64,000 nt of DNA from G963677485 sp942492855 (lineage in GTDB: Bacteria; Armatimonadota; HRBIN16): assembly GCA_942492855.1 (NCBI GenBank), contig OW818647.1, positions 186,001 to 250,000 on the forward strand. Direction: 5' to 3'. This document shows positions 43,745 through 51,985 of the stretch, one piece after another. The notes under the pieces were generated by a model that worked only from the letters and a program-made list of their open reading frames with translations, had not been told where the DNA came from and searched no databases. The number at the start of each line of letters is the position of its first letter. Within the stretch, counting starts at the first letter, position 1. The translations under genes were made by a program, and so were the position numbers.

Positions 43745-44370
43745 TTCTCCGTCCCCATCGCTGTCATCCGTGGTTCAGACAAATGCTTGCGTGACAGCGA
43801 AACTTTTCCGGAGGCCAATCGGGAGATTGGCGTTCCCAGGCAGCAGCCACCGCTCGCCTCCTCCGCGACCTCCGCGTCTCCGCGTGACACTACCCCTCCC
43901 TATCCGCGTCGATTCGCGTCCATCCGCGGTTCGAACCATCCCCTTCGCGCCTTCGCGCCTTCGCGTCTTCGCGTGACACCTCCCCCTCTCCAATCCGTTC
44001 CGATCCGTGTAATCCGTGGTTCAGACGATCCCCTTCGCGCCTTCGCGTCTTCGCGTGACACTCCCTCCCCAATCCATTCCCATCCTCCCCATCCGTGTAA
44101 TCCGTGGTTCAGACATTCCAGGAGAAACTCCGAGGTACGGTGGCGCATGTAAGAAGGGCGGTTCGCGAACCGCCCCTACCGATTCCCTTCGCACCTCCGC
44201 GTCTCCGCGTGAAATCCCCCTCCCTATCCGTTCCCATCCTCCCCATCCGTGTAATCCGTGTAATCCGTGGTTCAGACATGCACCTCCCCGTCCCCCTCTG
44301 TGTAATCTGCGTAATCTGTGGATGAACCCTCCGCGGCCTCCGCGTCTCCGCGTGAGAAAACACCCGCCAA
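43745..44370. repeat. Right intergenic repeat block
   Basis: At least five copies, all in the same orientation, of ATCCGTGTAATCCGTGGTTC and of CGCCTTCGCGTCTTCGCGTG / CTCCGCGTCTCCGCGTG fill the region between the TIR gene and rpsO. It includes GATTGGCGTTCCC at 43825-43837, the inverted complement of 41385-41397, and a perfect GGGCGGTTCGCGAACCGCCC palindrome at 44156-44175. No gene is seen in the 910-bp gap 43628-44537. Confidence 0.8.
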
Positions 44371-44537
44371 ACGCAAATTGACTGGACAGCCATCATGTGG
44401 TACACTAATATGGTTTCTGTGTGTTTCCACGCCTCTCCGTTCCGGAGCCGTGCGGCCTCACTCCGTCACCACTATCAAAACTAATCCCATATGGCAGCGA
44501 TATTCGCTGTTCACACCACAAAGGAGATACCACCAAC

Positions 44538-44813
44538 ATGCCGCTTAGCACTGATCACAAAGCGGAGATCGTAAAAAAATACGGTCGCACCGAGGGAGAT
44601 ACCGGCTCACCCGAGGTTCAAATTGCGCTCCTGACCGCTCGGATTCAACACCTGACTGAGCACCTGCGAACGCATATCCACGATCACGCTACCAGACGAG
44701 GTCTTATGATGCTCGTTGGTGAGCGAAAACGATTGATGGAATACCTTGCGAGGATCGACATCACCAGATTCCGAACTGTCGTCGCTTCGCTGGGCATTCG
44801 CGCCAAAATATAG
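44538..44813 (+). CDS. rpsO: 30S ribosomal protein S15
   Basis: The protein has 91 residues, the standard S15 length, started at ATG 44538 behind AAGGAG. The family signature is complete: GDTGSPEVQIALLTARI, LTEHLRTHIHDHATRRGLMMLVGERKRLMEYL. It binds 16S rRNA in the central domain of the small subunit. It lies 8 nt upstream of pnp, the usual order, and the two are surely co-transcribed. Upstream there is only repeat DNA, with the promoter somewhere near 44400-44470. Confidence 0.97.
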   Translation: MPLSTDHKAEIVKKYGRTEGDTGSPEVQIALLTARIQHLTEHLRTHIHDHATRRGLMMLVGERKRLMEYLARIDITRFRTVVASLGIRAKI

Positions 44814-44821
44814 GAGCTTTC

Positions 44822-47128
44822 ATGCACAACATTTTAAACGTAGAAGTCAATCTCGCTGGTACTCCCCTTATCATCGAGACGGGCAAGCTGGCTAAACAAG
44901 CCGGCGGCTCCGTCACGGTACAATGGGGCGATACCATCGTGTTCTGCGCCGCGACTATGAGTCGAACGGCCCGAACAGACATCGACTTCTTTCCTCTCAC
45001 CGTAGACTACGAAGAGCGTAAGTATGCCGTTGGCAAAATCCCCGGTGGATTTATGAAGCGCGGCGGACGCCCTAGTGAAAAAGCTATCCTGACTTCACGG
45101 CTGATCGACCGCCCTCTGCGCCCGTTGTTCCCTGACGGTATGCGCAACGAGGTGCAAATCGCAGCGCTTCCCCTTTCGGTAGATCGCGAGCGGCTTCCGG
45201 ATGTGCTGGCTATCAACGCCGCCTCCGCAGCACTCATGATCTCCAACATCCCATGGGCCGGGCCAGTAGGCGCAGTCCGCGTGGGGCGTGTTGAGGGTGA
45301 GTGGGTTATCAACCCATCTCTCGCACAGTGCGAAGTGAGCGAACTCGACCTGGTTGTGGCTGCCACTAAAGACGCCATCTGCATGGTTGAGGCTGGTGCC
45401 AATGAAGTGTCCGAGGATATCATCCTCGAAGCATTACTCATTGCTCAGGAAGCGATTCGACCCATCTGCGATGCTCAGATTGAGCTCGCTGCCAAGGTCG
45501 GCAAAGCGAAGACTGAAGTGCCTTGCTACAAGCCCGCCTACGAAATCGTAGAGCGCGTCCGCAAAGACTACGCAGCCAAAATTCTAACCGCCATCCAGGA
45601 CCCCGAGAAAGCCTCTCGTGAGGCCGGTATCCAGTTGCTTAAGGACGAAATCGTGGGCGAGCTCAGCAGTGAGTATGCCGACCAGATGACGGACCTTAAA
45701 GAGGCTGCCGACAAAGTGGTCAAGGAAGGCATCCGCGACCTGATCATCAACCATGGCGTGCGTCCTGACGGCCGCAAGTATGATGAAATCCGCCCGATCA
45801 GTTGCGAAGTGGGCATTCTGCCTCGCGTCCACGGTTCCGGTCTGTTTACCCGCGGTCAAACGCAGGTACTCACCACCTGCACCCTCGGCCCGCGTGACGA
45901 TGCACAAATCATCGACACGCTGGAAGAAGACGGCGAGCGCACCTACATGCACTTCTACAACTTCCCGCCCTACAGCGTAGGCGAAACCCGCCCAATGCGC
46001 GGACCCGGACGCCGAGAAATCGGCCACGGAGCCCTTGCAGAGCGAGCCCTGCGTCCTGTGATACCCAACGCAGACGATTTCCCTTACACCATGCTGCTCA
46101 CCTCCGAAGTGATGGAGAGCAACGGATCGTCCTCTATGGCCAGCACCTGCGGAAGCACTTTGGCCCTGATGGACGCCGGTGTGAAGATCAAATCGCCGGT
46201 TGCCGGTATCGCCATGGGACTGATGACTGAGGGCGACAAGTTCGTCGTGCTCAGCGACATTCAGGGTATGGAAGACTTCACCGGCGACATGGACTTCAAA
46301 GTCACTGGCACCGCTGAGGGCGTGACCGCCATGCAGTTGGACACCAAATGCGGAGCGATCCCGCACGAAGTTTTCGTGCAGGCACTGGCTCAGGCTAAGG
46401 TGGGCCGCTTCCACATTCTGGGCAAGATCAACGAAGCCATTGAAGCCCCTCGCGAAGACCTGAGCATGTATGCGCCTCGCATGATCTGCATCGAGATCAA
46501 CCCCGAGCGCATCGGCGAACTGATCGGACCAGGCGGACGCACAATCAAGAAGATTTGTGCTGACACCGGTGCCCGAATCCAGGTTGAACAGGACGGCCGC
46601 GTATTCATCGCCGCCGACTCCGGTGAAGCTGGGGAAGCCGCTCGCAAGATCGTCTCCTCCCTCACCAAAGAAGTCATGGTTGGTGAAGAGTTCACCGGTA
46701 AAGTCACCCGCACCGCCAGTCTTGGTGTGTTCGTGGAGATCGTCCCCGGTAAAGACGGTCTGGTTCCGATGAGCCAGTTGTCTGACGAGCGCGTCCGCCG
46801 TGCTGATGAACTGGTCAAGATCGGTGACGAAATCAAGGTTAAAGTGATTGAGGTCGACCAGCAGGGTCGCATCAACCTCACCGCTAAAGGCCTGGGTAAC
46901 GTGTTCACCGGTGGAGGCCGTTCCGGTGGTGGTGCACCATCCGGCGAGCGCAGCGACCGTGGTGATAGAGGCGACCGTGGCTTCAGCCGCGAACGCTCCG
47001 AGCGCCCTGATCGCTCCGAACGAGCCCCGCGTCGCGATGCTGAGCCTGTAGCGCAGCCGGACGTGAAACCTGAAGAGAAGCCCGAGGATGATGACATGCC
47101 CCGAGCTCGCTTCCGTCCCCGCCGATAA
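44822..47128 (+). CDS. pnp: Polyribonucleotide nucleotidyltransferase (PNPase)
   Basis: This is a 768-residue phosphorolytic 3'-5' exoribonuclease. Two RNase PH-like domains surround the helical domain (RPLRPLFPDGMRNEVQI, RVHGSGLFTRGQTQVL, GRREIGHGALAERAL, DFPYTMLLTSEVMESNGSSSMASTCG). They are followed by a KH domain at about 556-620 (IGELIGPGGRTIKKI) and an S1 domain at about 624-695. A C-terminal extension of about 73 residues is rich in Arg, Asp, Gly and Ser (GERSDRGDRGDRGFSRERSE) and ends MPRARFRPRR; it is probably disordered and may bind RNA. AGGAG precedes the ATG, 8 nt after rpsO. Confidence 0.97.
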   Translation: MHNILNVEVNLAGTPLIIETGKLAKQAGGSVTVQWGDTIVFCAATMSRTARTDIDFFPLTVDYEERKYAVGKIPGGFMKRGGRPSEKAILTSRLIDRPLRPLFPDGMRNEVQIAALPLSVDRERLPDVLAINAASAALMISNIPWAGPVGAVRVGRVEGEWVINPSLAQCEVSELDLVVAATKDAICMVEAGANEVSEDIILEALLIAQEAIRPICDAQIELAAKVGKAKTEVPCYKPAYEIVERVRKDYAAKILTAIQDPEKASREAGIQLLKDEIVGELSSEYADQMTDLKEAADKVVKEGIRDLIINHGVRPDGRKYDEIRPISCEVGILPRVHGSGLFTRGQTQVLTTCTLGPRDDAQIIDTLEEDGERTYMHFYNFPPYSVGETRPMRGPGRREIGHGALAERALRPVIPNADDFPYTMLLTSEVMESNGSSSMASTCGSTLALMDAGVKIKSPVAGIAMGLMTEGDKFVVLSDIQGMEDFTGDMDFKVTGTAEGVTAMQLDTKCGAIPHEVFVQALAQAKVGRFHILGKINEAIEAPREDLSMYAPRMICIEINPERIGELIGPGGRTIKKICADTGARIQVEQDGRVFIAADSGEAGEAARKIVSSLTKEVMVGEEFTGKVTRTASLGVFVEIVPGKDGLVPMSQLSDERVRRADELVKIGDEIKVKVIEVDQQGRINLTAKGLGNVFTGGGRSGGGAPSGERSDRGDRGDRGFSRERSERPDRSERAPRRDAEPVAQPDVKPEEKPEDDDMPRARFRPRR

Positions 47129-47152
47129 CAGCTGAACGGACGAGGTAACACA

Positions 47153-47177
47153 AAGGGCGAGCCACCGGTTCGCCCTT
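47153..47177 (+). terminator. Hairpin between pnp and the M16 peptidase gene
   Basis: AAGGGCGA (47153-47160), 9-nt loop, TCGCCCTT (47170-47177), followed by CTTATAT. The stem is perfect but the T-run is poor. It ends only 7 nt before the start codon of the next gene, which has no clear Shine-Dalgarno site, so it may influence initiation as well as 3' end formation. Confidence 0.5.
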
Positions 47178-47184
47178 CTTATAT

Positions 47185-48432
47185 ATGATCACTACTAGCC
47201 TTCTTCCTAACGGCATACGTGTCGTGCTTGAGGATATCCCCACCGCCTACTCCGTATCCATCGGCGTCACTGTCGATACCGGCTCCATGTATGATCCGCT
47301 GCCCTCGCGGGGCATATCACACATGCTGGAGCACATGCTGTTCAAAGGCACCACCACACGTAACGCCCAGCAGATCGCCCACCAGGTGGAGCGCTGCGGT
47401 GGTTATTTGAACGCCGAAACCGACAGAGACCACATCAGCTTCTATGCCCGCGTGACCAAAGACGAAATAGGCACCGCGATTGATGTTCTGGCCGACATGC
47501 TGACTCACCCCTTGATGGATGAACAGGAGCTGCAGCGCGAAAAGCAAGTGGTGCTGGAAGAGTACTACCAGGTGCATGACGATCCTGAAGACACCGTGCA
47601 TGACCATGTGCCGACCAGCCTGTGGGGACGCCATCCCCTCGCGATGACCGTGCTGGGCACCCCCTCCACCATTGAAAACATCACGGCCGATCAGTTGCGT
47701 GCGATGATGCTGGAGAGGTGCTCGGGATGTCACCTGATCATCTCGGTGTCAGGGCAGTTCTCCCGGCCGCAAGTTTTGAAGCTGCTAGCCAAAGCGTTCA
47801 GCAGAGTCCCAGCCGGAGAGCCACTCAAGCCGTTACGCGACATTAAAGTCGCACCCAAATCAAAGCAGATCAGCAGCCGTGTGAAGCAGTGCCACTACTG
47901 CACCGCATATCCTGCGTTCACCCAAAGTGACGACCGCCGGTTTGAGCTGGTGGTTTTCGATATACTCATGGGTGCCAACATGAGCAGCCGGCTGTTCCAG
48001 GAAATCCGCGAGAAACGCGGACTGGTGTATCACGTGCAGAGCTTCACCAACTGTTACCCACAGGCGGGTTATTTCGGCACATATGCGTGTTGTTCACCCA
48101 GCAATCTGGCTGGGGTTCGCGAACTGATTACTGCGGAGTTAGCCAAACCCTTCGTGCATGGTTACCATGCGGGTGAGCTCGAGACCGCCAAGAAGCAGAT
48201 ACTCGGCGGGATGCTGATCTCTACCGAGAGCACCGAATCGCGGATGTTCCACAACACGCGTAGCCTGCTATACCTCAACCGAGTGATGAGTATGGAAGAG
48301 ATCCAAGACAAGGTGTTGGCCGTCACCGCCGAGAGCATGCAGCAGCATCTGGCCCCCTTATTCAAATGCCCGCCCGCGGAAGTGATTCTGGGACCGAAAA
48401 GTAATATCATAAACACAAGCAGCAATCCGTAA
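47185..48432 (+). CDS. M16-family zinc metallopeptidase (processing peptidase type)
   Basis: The protein is 415 residues, the length of the single-chain bacterial M16B group. The inverted zinc motif HxxEH is present as HMLEH (46-50) in GISHMLEHMLFKGT, and the second Glu ligand lies near residue 126 in QVVLEEYYQVHDDPEDT. The C-terminal half has RLFQEIREKRGLVYHVQS, the usual R/Y substrate-binding motif. It sits after pnp and before dapB, a common bacterial order. There is no signal peptide, so it is cytoplasmic. Its role may be peptide turnover. Confidence 0.93.
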   Translation: MITTSLLPNGIRVVLEDIPTAYSVSIGVTVDTGSMYDPLPSRGISHMLEHMLFKGTTTRNAQQIAHQVERCGGYLNAETDRDHISFYARVTKDEIGTAIDVLADMLTHPLMDEQELQREKQVVLEEYYQVHDDPEDTVHDHVPTSLWGRHPLAMTVLGTPSTIENITADQLRAMMLERCSGCHLIISVSGQFSRPQVLKLLAKAFSRVPAGEPLKPLRDIKVAPKSKQISSRVKQCHYCTAYPAFTQSDDRRFELVVFDILMGANMSSRLFQEIREKRGLVYHVQSFTNCYPQAGYFGTYACCSPSNLAGVRELITAELAKPFVHGYHAGELETAKKQILGGMLISTESTESRMFHNTRSLLYLNRVMSMEEIQDKVLAVTAESMQQHLAPLFKCPPAEVILGPKSNIINTSSNP

Positions 48433-48493
48433 CGGCAGCCCATGGGGTTTGCGTTAGTTTTGCGAACATGGCCATGTGTGGATTCATTGAATT

Positions 48494-48519
48494 CGTAGGG
48501 ATGGCCCTTGTGGCCATCC
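48494..48519. repeat. Single-arm copy of the CGTAGGG palindromic repeat
   Basis: CGTAGGGATGGCC-CTTGT-GGCCATCC has the template of the 2331-2415 element with different but still paired stem bases (ATGGCC in place of GCGCCC). It lies in the 220-bp gap before dapB, where I see no other feature apart from the dapB ribosome site AAGGAG. Confidence 0.6.
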
Positions 48520-48652
48520 GCTGCATTACACGAACATCGGCCTTCGTTACGCCGCGGGCCATATGACGGTGACCGGACGCTATGGCGACGGCACATGACC
48601 AATAATGATCACCCATCACAATTTATATATATTGAACCCTAAGGAGAGCTAA

Positions 48653-49459
48653 ATGAATAATACCAACCCCAAAATCCGCCTGGCGGTCGCAGGGGCCTGC
48701 GGCCGGATGGGCCGATCCGTGGTCAACACCGTCATGCAGCAGCCCGACATCGAACTCGTCGGCGTTGCCGACCAGATGCATGTCGGCGAGGACATCGGCA
48801 CCATCGCTAGCGGTACCCCCAACGGCGTGCTAGTGCAGCAGAACCTGGCCGACGTCATCGCTGAGCACAAACCGCAGGTAGTGGTTGACTTCACTAACCT
48901 TGGCTCCTCTATGAACCACATCGGCATCTGCCTTCAGAACGGTGTGATACCGGTGGTCGGCGCCAGCGGTTTTTCAGCACAGACACTGGAGCAAATCAAA
49001 GACATGATGGACGCAACATCAACTCCCGTGCTGATTATCCCGAACTTTGCGATAGGCGCGGTGTTGATGATGAGCTTCGCTCAGCAGGCCGCGAAATACT
49101 TCCCCAATGCCGAGATCATTGAGATGCATCACGACAAGAAGGTTGACGCCCCCAGCGGTACCGCCATCCGCACCGCCGAGATGATCGCCGCCGGACGCGC
49201 CGAAGACCCAAAAACGCTGGTTCAAGAAGAGAAGTTTGAGGGTGCCCGTGGTGCAGAAGTGGCTCGTGTGCCCGTGCATAGCGTGCGTCTGAGCGGATAC
49301 ATCGCCCACCAGATGGTGCTGTTTGGCGGCAACGGCGAAACGCTCACCATACGCCATGACTCTATCGACCGCGAATCGTTCATGGGCGGGGTGATGCTGG
49401 CCGTGCGCGGAAGCCTTGCGTGCCAGGGTCTGGTGGTTGGTCTGGAGAACCTTTTATAG
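48653..49459 (+). CDS. dapB: 4-hydroxy-tetrahydrodipicolinate reductase
   Basis: The protein has 268 residues, the family's length, with AAGGAG before the ATG. The NAD(P)H loop is GACGRMG (14-20) and the active-site motif is EMHHDKKVDAPSGTA (157-171), with the catalytic His pair and Lys. VVDFT at 77-81 and the C-terminal GETLTIRHDSIDRESFMGGVMLA are typical. It makes tetrahydrodipicolinate for lysine and diaminopimelate, hence peptidoglycan. The following hydrolase gene starts 2 nt after its stop. Confidence 0.97.
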   Translation: MNNTNPKIRLAVAGACGRMGRSVVNTVMQQPDIELVGVADQMHVGEDIGTIASGTPNGVLVQQNLADVIAEHKPQVVVDFTNLGSSMNHIGICLQNGVIPVVGASGFSAQTLEQIKDMMDATSTPVLIIPNFAIGAVLMMSFAQQAAKYFPNAEIIEMHHDKKVDAPSGTAIRTAEMIAAGRAEDPKTLVQEEKFEGARGAEVARVPVHSVRLSGYIAHQMVLFGGNGETLTIRHDSIDRESFMGGVMLAVRGSLACQGLVVGLENLL

Positions 49460-49460
49460 C

Positions 49461-50156
49461 ATGGGCAGCAATAGACTTCGCTGGTTGGGTCACGCGGCCA
49501 TCCATCTACAGACGGCTGACGGGCTGGATATTATAGTCGATCCCTGGATATCCAACCCCAATGCACCCAAGGATGTCGTGTTTGACAAGCTGGACTGGTT
49601 TCTGGTCACACACGCCCACACCGACCACGTAGGCGAAGCGATCCCGCTCGCGCGTCAGCACAAAAGCACCATCGTCTCCATCGGCGAAGTCGCCCGCTAT
49701 CTGGGCAGCAACGGGGTCACCACCAAAGGCTTCAACAAAGGCGGCAGCATATTACTCGGCAAGAACCGGCTGCATATGGTCCATGCCGAACACAGCAGCG
49801 CGATCACCGACAGCGATGGAACTTCGCGGATGGTCGGTGAGCCAGTGGGCTTCGTGCTTGAGATAGCCGCCGGTCCTACCATCTATTTGGCGGGCGACAC
49901 CGCTCTATTTGGCGACATGAAGTTGATCGGGGAGCTCTATCGGCCCGACCTGGCATGCCTGCCTATCGACGGGCACTACACAATGAGTCCGAAGCACGCC
50001 GCCCTCGCCACCCGCTGGCTGAGTGTGAAGCGCGTGTTGCCCATCCATAGCGGCACCTGGGCCGGCCAAGGCACTCAGGACGAATTCAGATCAGCGCTGG
50101 CTGGCAGCGAGGTGGAAATCCTCACCCCCACCCCCGGCGAGTGGTTTGAAGTGTAG
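49461..50156 (+). CDS. UPF0173-type metallo-beta-lactamase-fold hydrolase
   Basis: The protein is 231 residues from ATG 49461, directly after the dapB stop. It matches the UPF0173 (YtkL-like) family: RWLGHAAIHLQ at the start, VDPWISNP, the metal motif THAHTDH (50-56), YLAGDTALFGDMK, and GHYTMSPKHAALATRWLSVKRVLPIHSGTW. It should be a cytoplasmic two-zinc hydrolase of unknown substrate. It is co-transcribed with dapB and convergent with recQ, with only 14 nt between the stops. Confidence 0.93.
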   Translation: MGSNRLRWLGHAAIHLQTADGLDIIVDPWISNPNAPKDVVFDKLDWFLVTHAHTDHVGEAIPLARQHKSTIVSIGEVARYLGSNGVTTKGFNKGGSILLGKNRLHMVHAEHSSAITDSDGTSRMVGEPVGFVLEIAAGPTIYLAGDTALFGDMKLIGELYRPDLACLPIDGHYTMSPKHAALATRWLSVKRVLPIHSGTWAGQGTQDEFRSALAGSEVEILTPTPGEWFEV

Positions 50157-50170
50157 GGACCCTGCCACTC

Positions 50171-51985
50171 CTACCACAAGTTCCGGTCCGCGGTCTTAAC
50201 CGCTTCGTAGCCGGCGGGGGTGAGTTCCAGCACCTCATACGGCCAGGTGATCACCTTCAGGTAATGCCTGGCGATGAGCTTGTCGACCAGATACTCAATC
50301 TCTTGGGTCTTCATGCGAGCCATACTGCCAAACAGCAAGTGCCGATCGTAGCCCTTGTCCGACAGCTCCTTGGCCTTGCTGCCCTTCAGCAGCTTCACCA
50401 GCTTGGTGGCGCCAAAACTCCAGTTGGCACTCGCCACTGCGGCCAGAACATTTAACCCAGGGCAAGCCTGGCTGGCCATACTGATCTGGATGTCGCTCAG
50501 TTTGGCGAATGTGGGTTCGGTGCTGGCCACAACATGATGCCCGTTGCACAAATCGCAGCAGCGGTCGTGGGTTTTGATCCCCTTATCGCCAAAGTAGCTC
50601 AACAGCACCTTACGGCGGCACTTGGTGGACTGCGCATAGTCGATCATCTGCTGCAGCATGGTGGTCTTGTGTTTACTGCGCATGGCGCTCTGCTTCACCA
50701 GCGGCTCCAGCTCCGCCTTTTTATACTCCACAGGCTCGAAATCGGCGGACCAGTCATCCGGCTGATCGCTGTAGATGCAGCCTGTATTTACCAGATATGG
50801 CAGCAGTATGCGGATTTTCGCGGTGTTGATCGCCATCTCCTCCGCCACTTTGGGCCAAGCAATGCGCTTGTTATACTTGTGTGCCTTCGAGATGTGTGTA
50901 TAGAGCTGCTTCAACTGGTGCAGGTCCACCGTGGCATTCTCGATGAACCACTCGTGAAGAGCTTTGTCTTTTGGGGTGAAGATGAGGGTCACGGTAGAGG
51001 GCTGACCATCGCGGCCGGCTCTGCCCGCCTCTTGATAATATGCCTCAAGCGTTCCCGGCAGTGTGTAGTGGATCACCTGCCGAACATCCGCGCGGTCGAT
51101 GCCCATGCCGAACGCATTCGTGGCGACGATGGCATTACACTTGCCTTGCATAAACTTGTCCTGCACAGAGGCCCGCTGCTCGTTATCCAGACCGGCATGA
51201 TAACAGCCCACCTCGCGCTTCAACTGCAACGAGAGATAAGAGCTGATGTCCTCGCAGTCCTTCCGTGTGCCCGCGTAGATGATCGTGGCACCATCCTTAT
51301 ACCGACCGACCAGATCGATCAGCAGGGTGGCCTTCTTCATCTCGTTGGCGCACGTGCAGACTTCCAGCAAGATATTCGGCCTGTCGAAGCCAGTGACCAC
51401 AGGCTTGCACTTCTCAAGCCCCAGGTTCCAGGCGATCTCACGCTGCACGGTCACAGTGGCTGTGGCGGTCAATGCCACCGTCAGCGGGTTCTGCAGCTCC
51501 GCGCGCATCTTTCCGATGTTCAGGTAGTCGGGGCGGAAGTCGTGCCCCCACTTGGCGATGCAGTGCGCTTCATCGACCGCCAGTAAAGATATCTGCGTCT
51601 GCGCCAGCTTGGCCCGAAACCCCGGCATCTTCAACCGCTCGGGTGACACATACACCAGCTTGTAGTCGCCATTGGCCATGCCCACAAGTCGCGTCTTCTG
51701 CTCATCAAGGCTGAGGGCGCTGTTGATGAAGGTGGCCTTCTCGCCCTTCTTTAGTAGTGAATCGACCTGGTCCTGCATCAAAGAGATCAGGGGCGACACG
51801 ACAAGCGTCACGCCATCGAGCTGCTGAGCGGTGAACTGGTAGATCAGCGACTTGCCCGAGCCGGTAGGCATGACCACCAGAGTGTCTTTGCCTTCCATTA
51901 AATGCGTGATGGCTTCGGATTGGCCTTCGCGGAAGTCTGGGTAACCGAACTGGTCTTGCAGAACCTTGAGGAGCTTAGTCTTCAT
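50171..51985 (-). CDS. recQ: ATP-dependent DNA helicase RecQ
   Basis: The protein is 604 residues. Motifs in order: Walker A TGSGKS (41-46), DEAH at 138-141 with the RecQ-specific HCIAKWGHDFRPDY loop, ALTATAT, TNAFGMGIDRADVR and YYQEAGRAGRDG. The RecQ zinc site follows (C...C-x2-C in CRRKVLLSYFGDKG ... CCDLC), then a winged-helix RQC region. There is no HRDC domain at the end. It unwinds DNA 3'-5' in recombination and fork repair. It overlaps ligA by 11 nt on the same strand, so the two repair genes are coupled. Confidence 0.95.
   Translation of the reverse strand: MKTKLLKVLQDQFGYPDFREGQSEAITHLMEGKDTLVVMPTGSGKSLIYQFTAQQLDGVTLVVSPLISLMQDQVDSLLKKGEKATFINSALSLDEQKTRLVGMANGDYKLVYVSPERLKMPGFRAKLAQTQISLLAVDEAHCIAKWGHDFRPDYLNIGKMRAELQNPLTVALTATATVTVQREIAWNLGLEKCKPVVTGFDRPNILLEVCTCANEMKKATLLIDLVGRYKDGATIIYAGTRKDCEDISSYLSLQLKREVGCYHAGLDNEQRASVQDKFMQGKCNAIVATNAFGMGIDRADVRQVIHYTLPGTLEAYYQEAGRAGRDGQPSTVTLIFTPKDKALHEWFIENATVDLHQLKQLYTHISKAHKYNKRIAWPKVAEEMAINTAKIRILLPYLVNTGCIYSDQPDDWSADFEPVEYKKAELEPLVKQSAMRSKHKTTMLQQMIDYAQSTKCRRKVLLSYFGDKGIKTHDRCCDLCNGHHVVASTEPTFAKLSDIQISMASQACPGLNVLAAVASANWSFGATKLVKLLKGSKAKELSDKGYDRHLLFGSMARMKTQEIEYLVDKLIARHYLKVITWPYEVLELTPAGYEAVKTADRNLW

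Noticed and set aside
41420..44370. CRISPR array
   Set aside because: The repeated units vary in length and spacing, occur in both orientations, and have no uniform unique spacers or cas genes.
50534..51586. 350-codon open frame antisense to recQ
   Set aside because: It is the complement of conserved helicase codons; it has no ribosome site or family match, and the recQ motifs are complete on the other strand.
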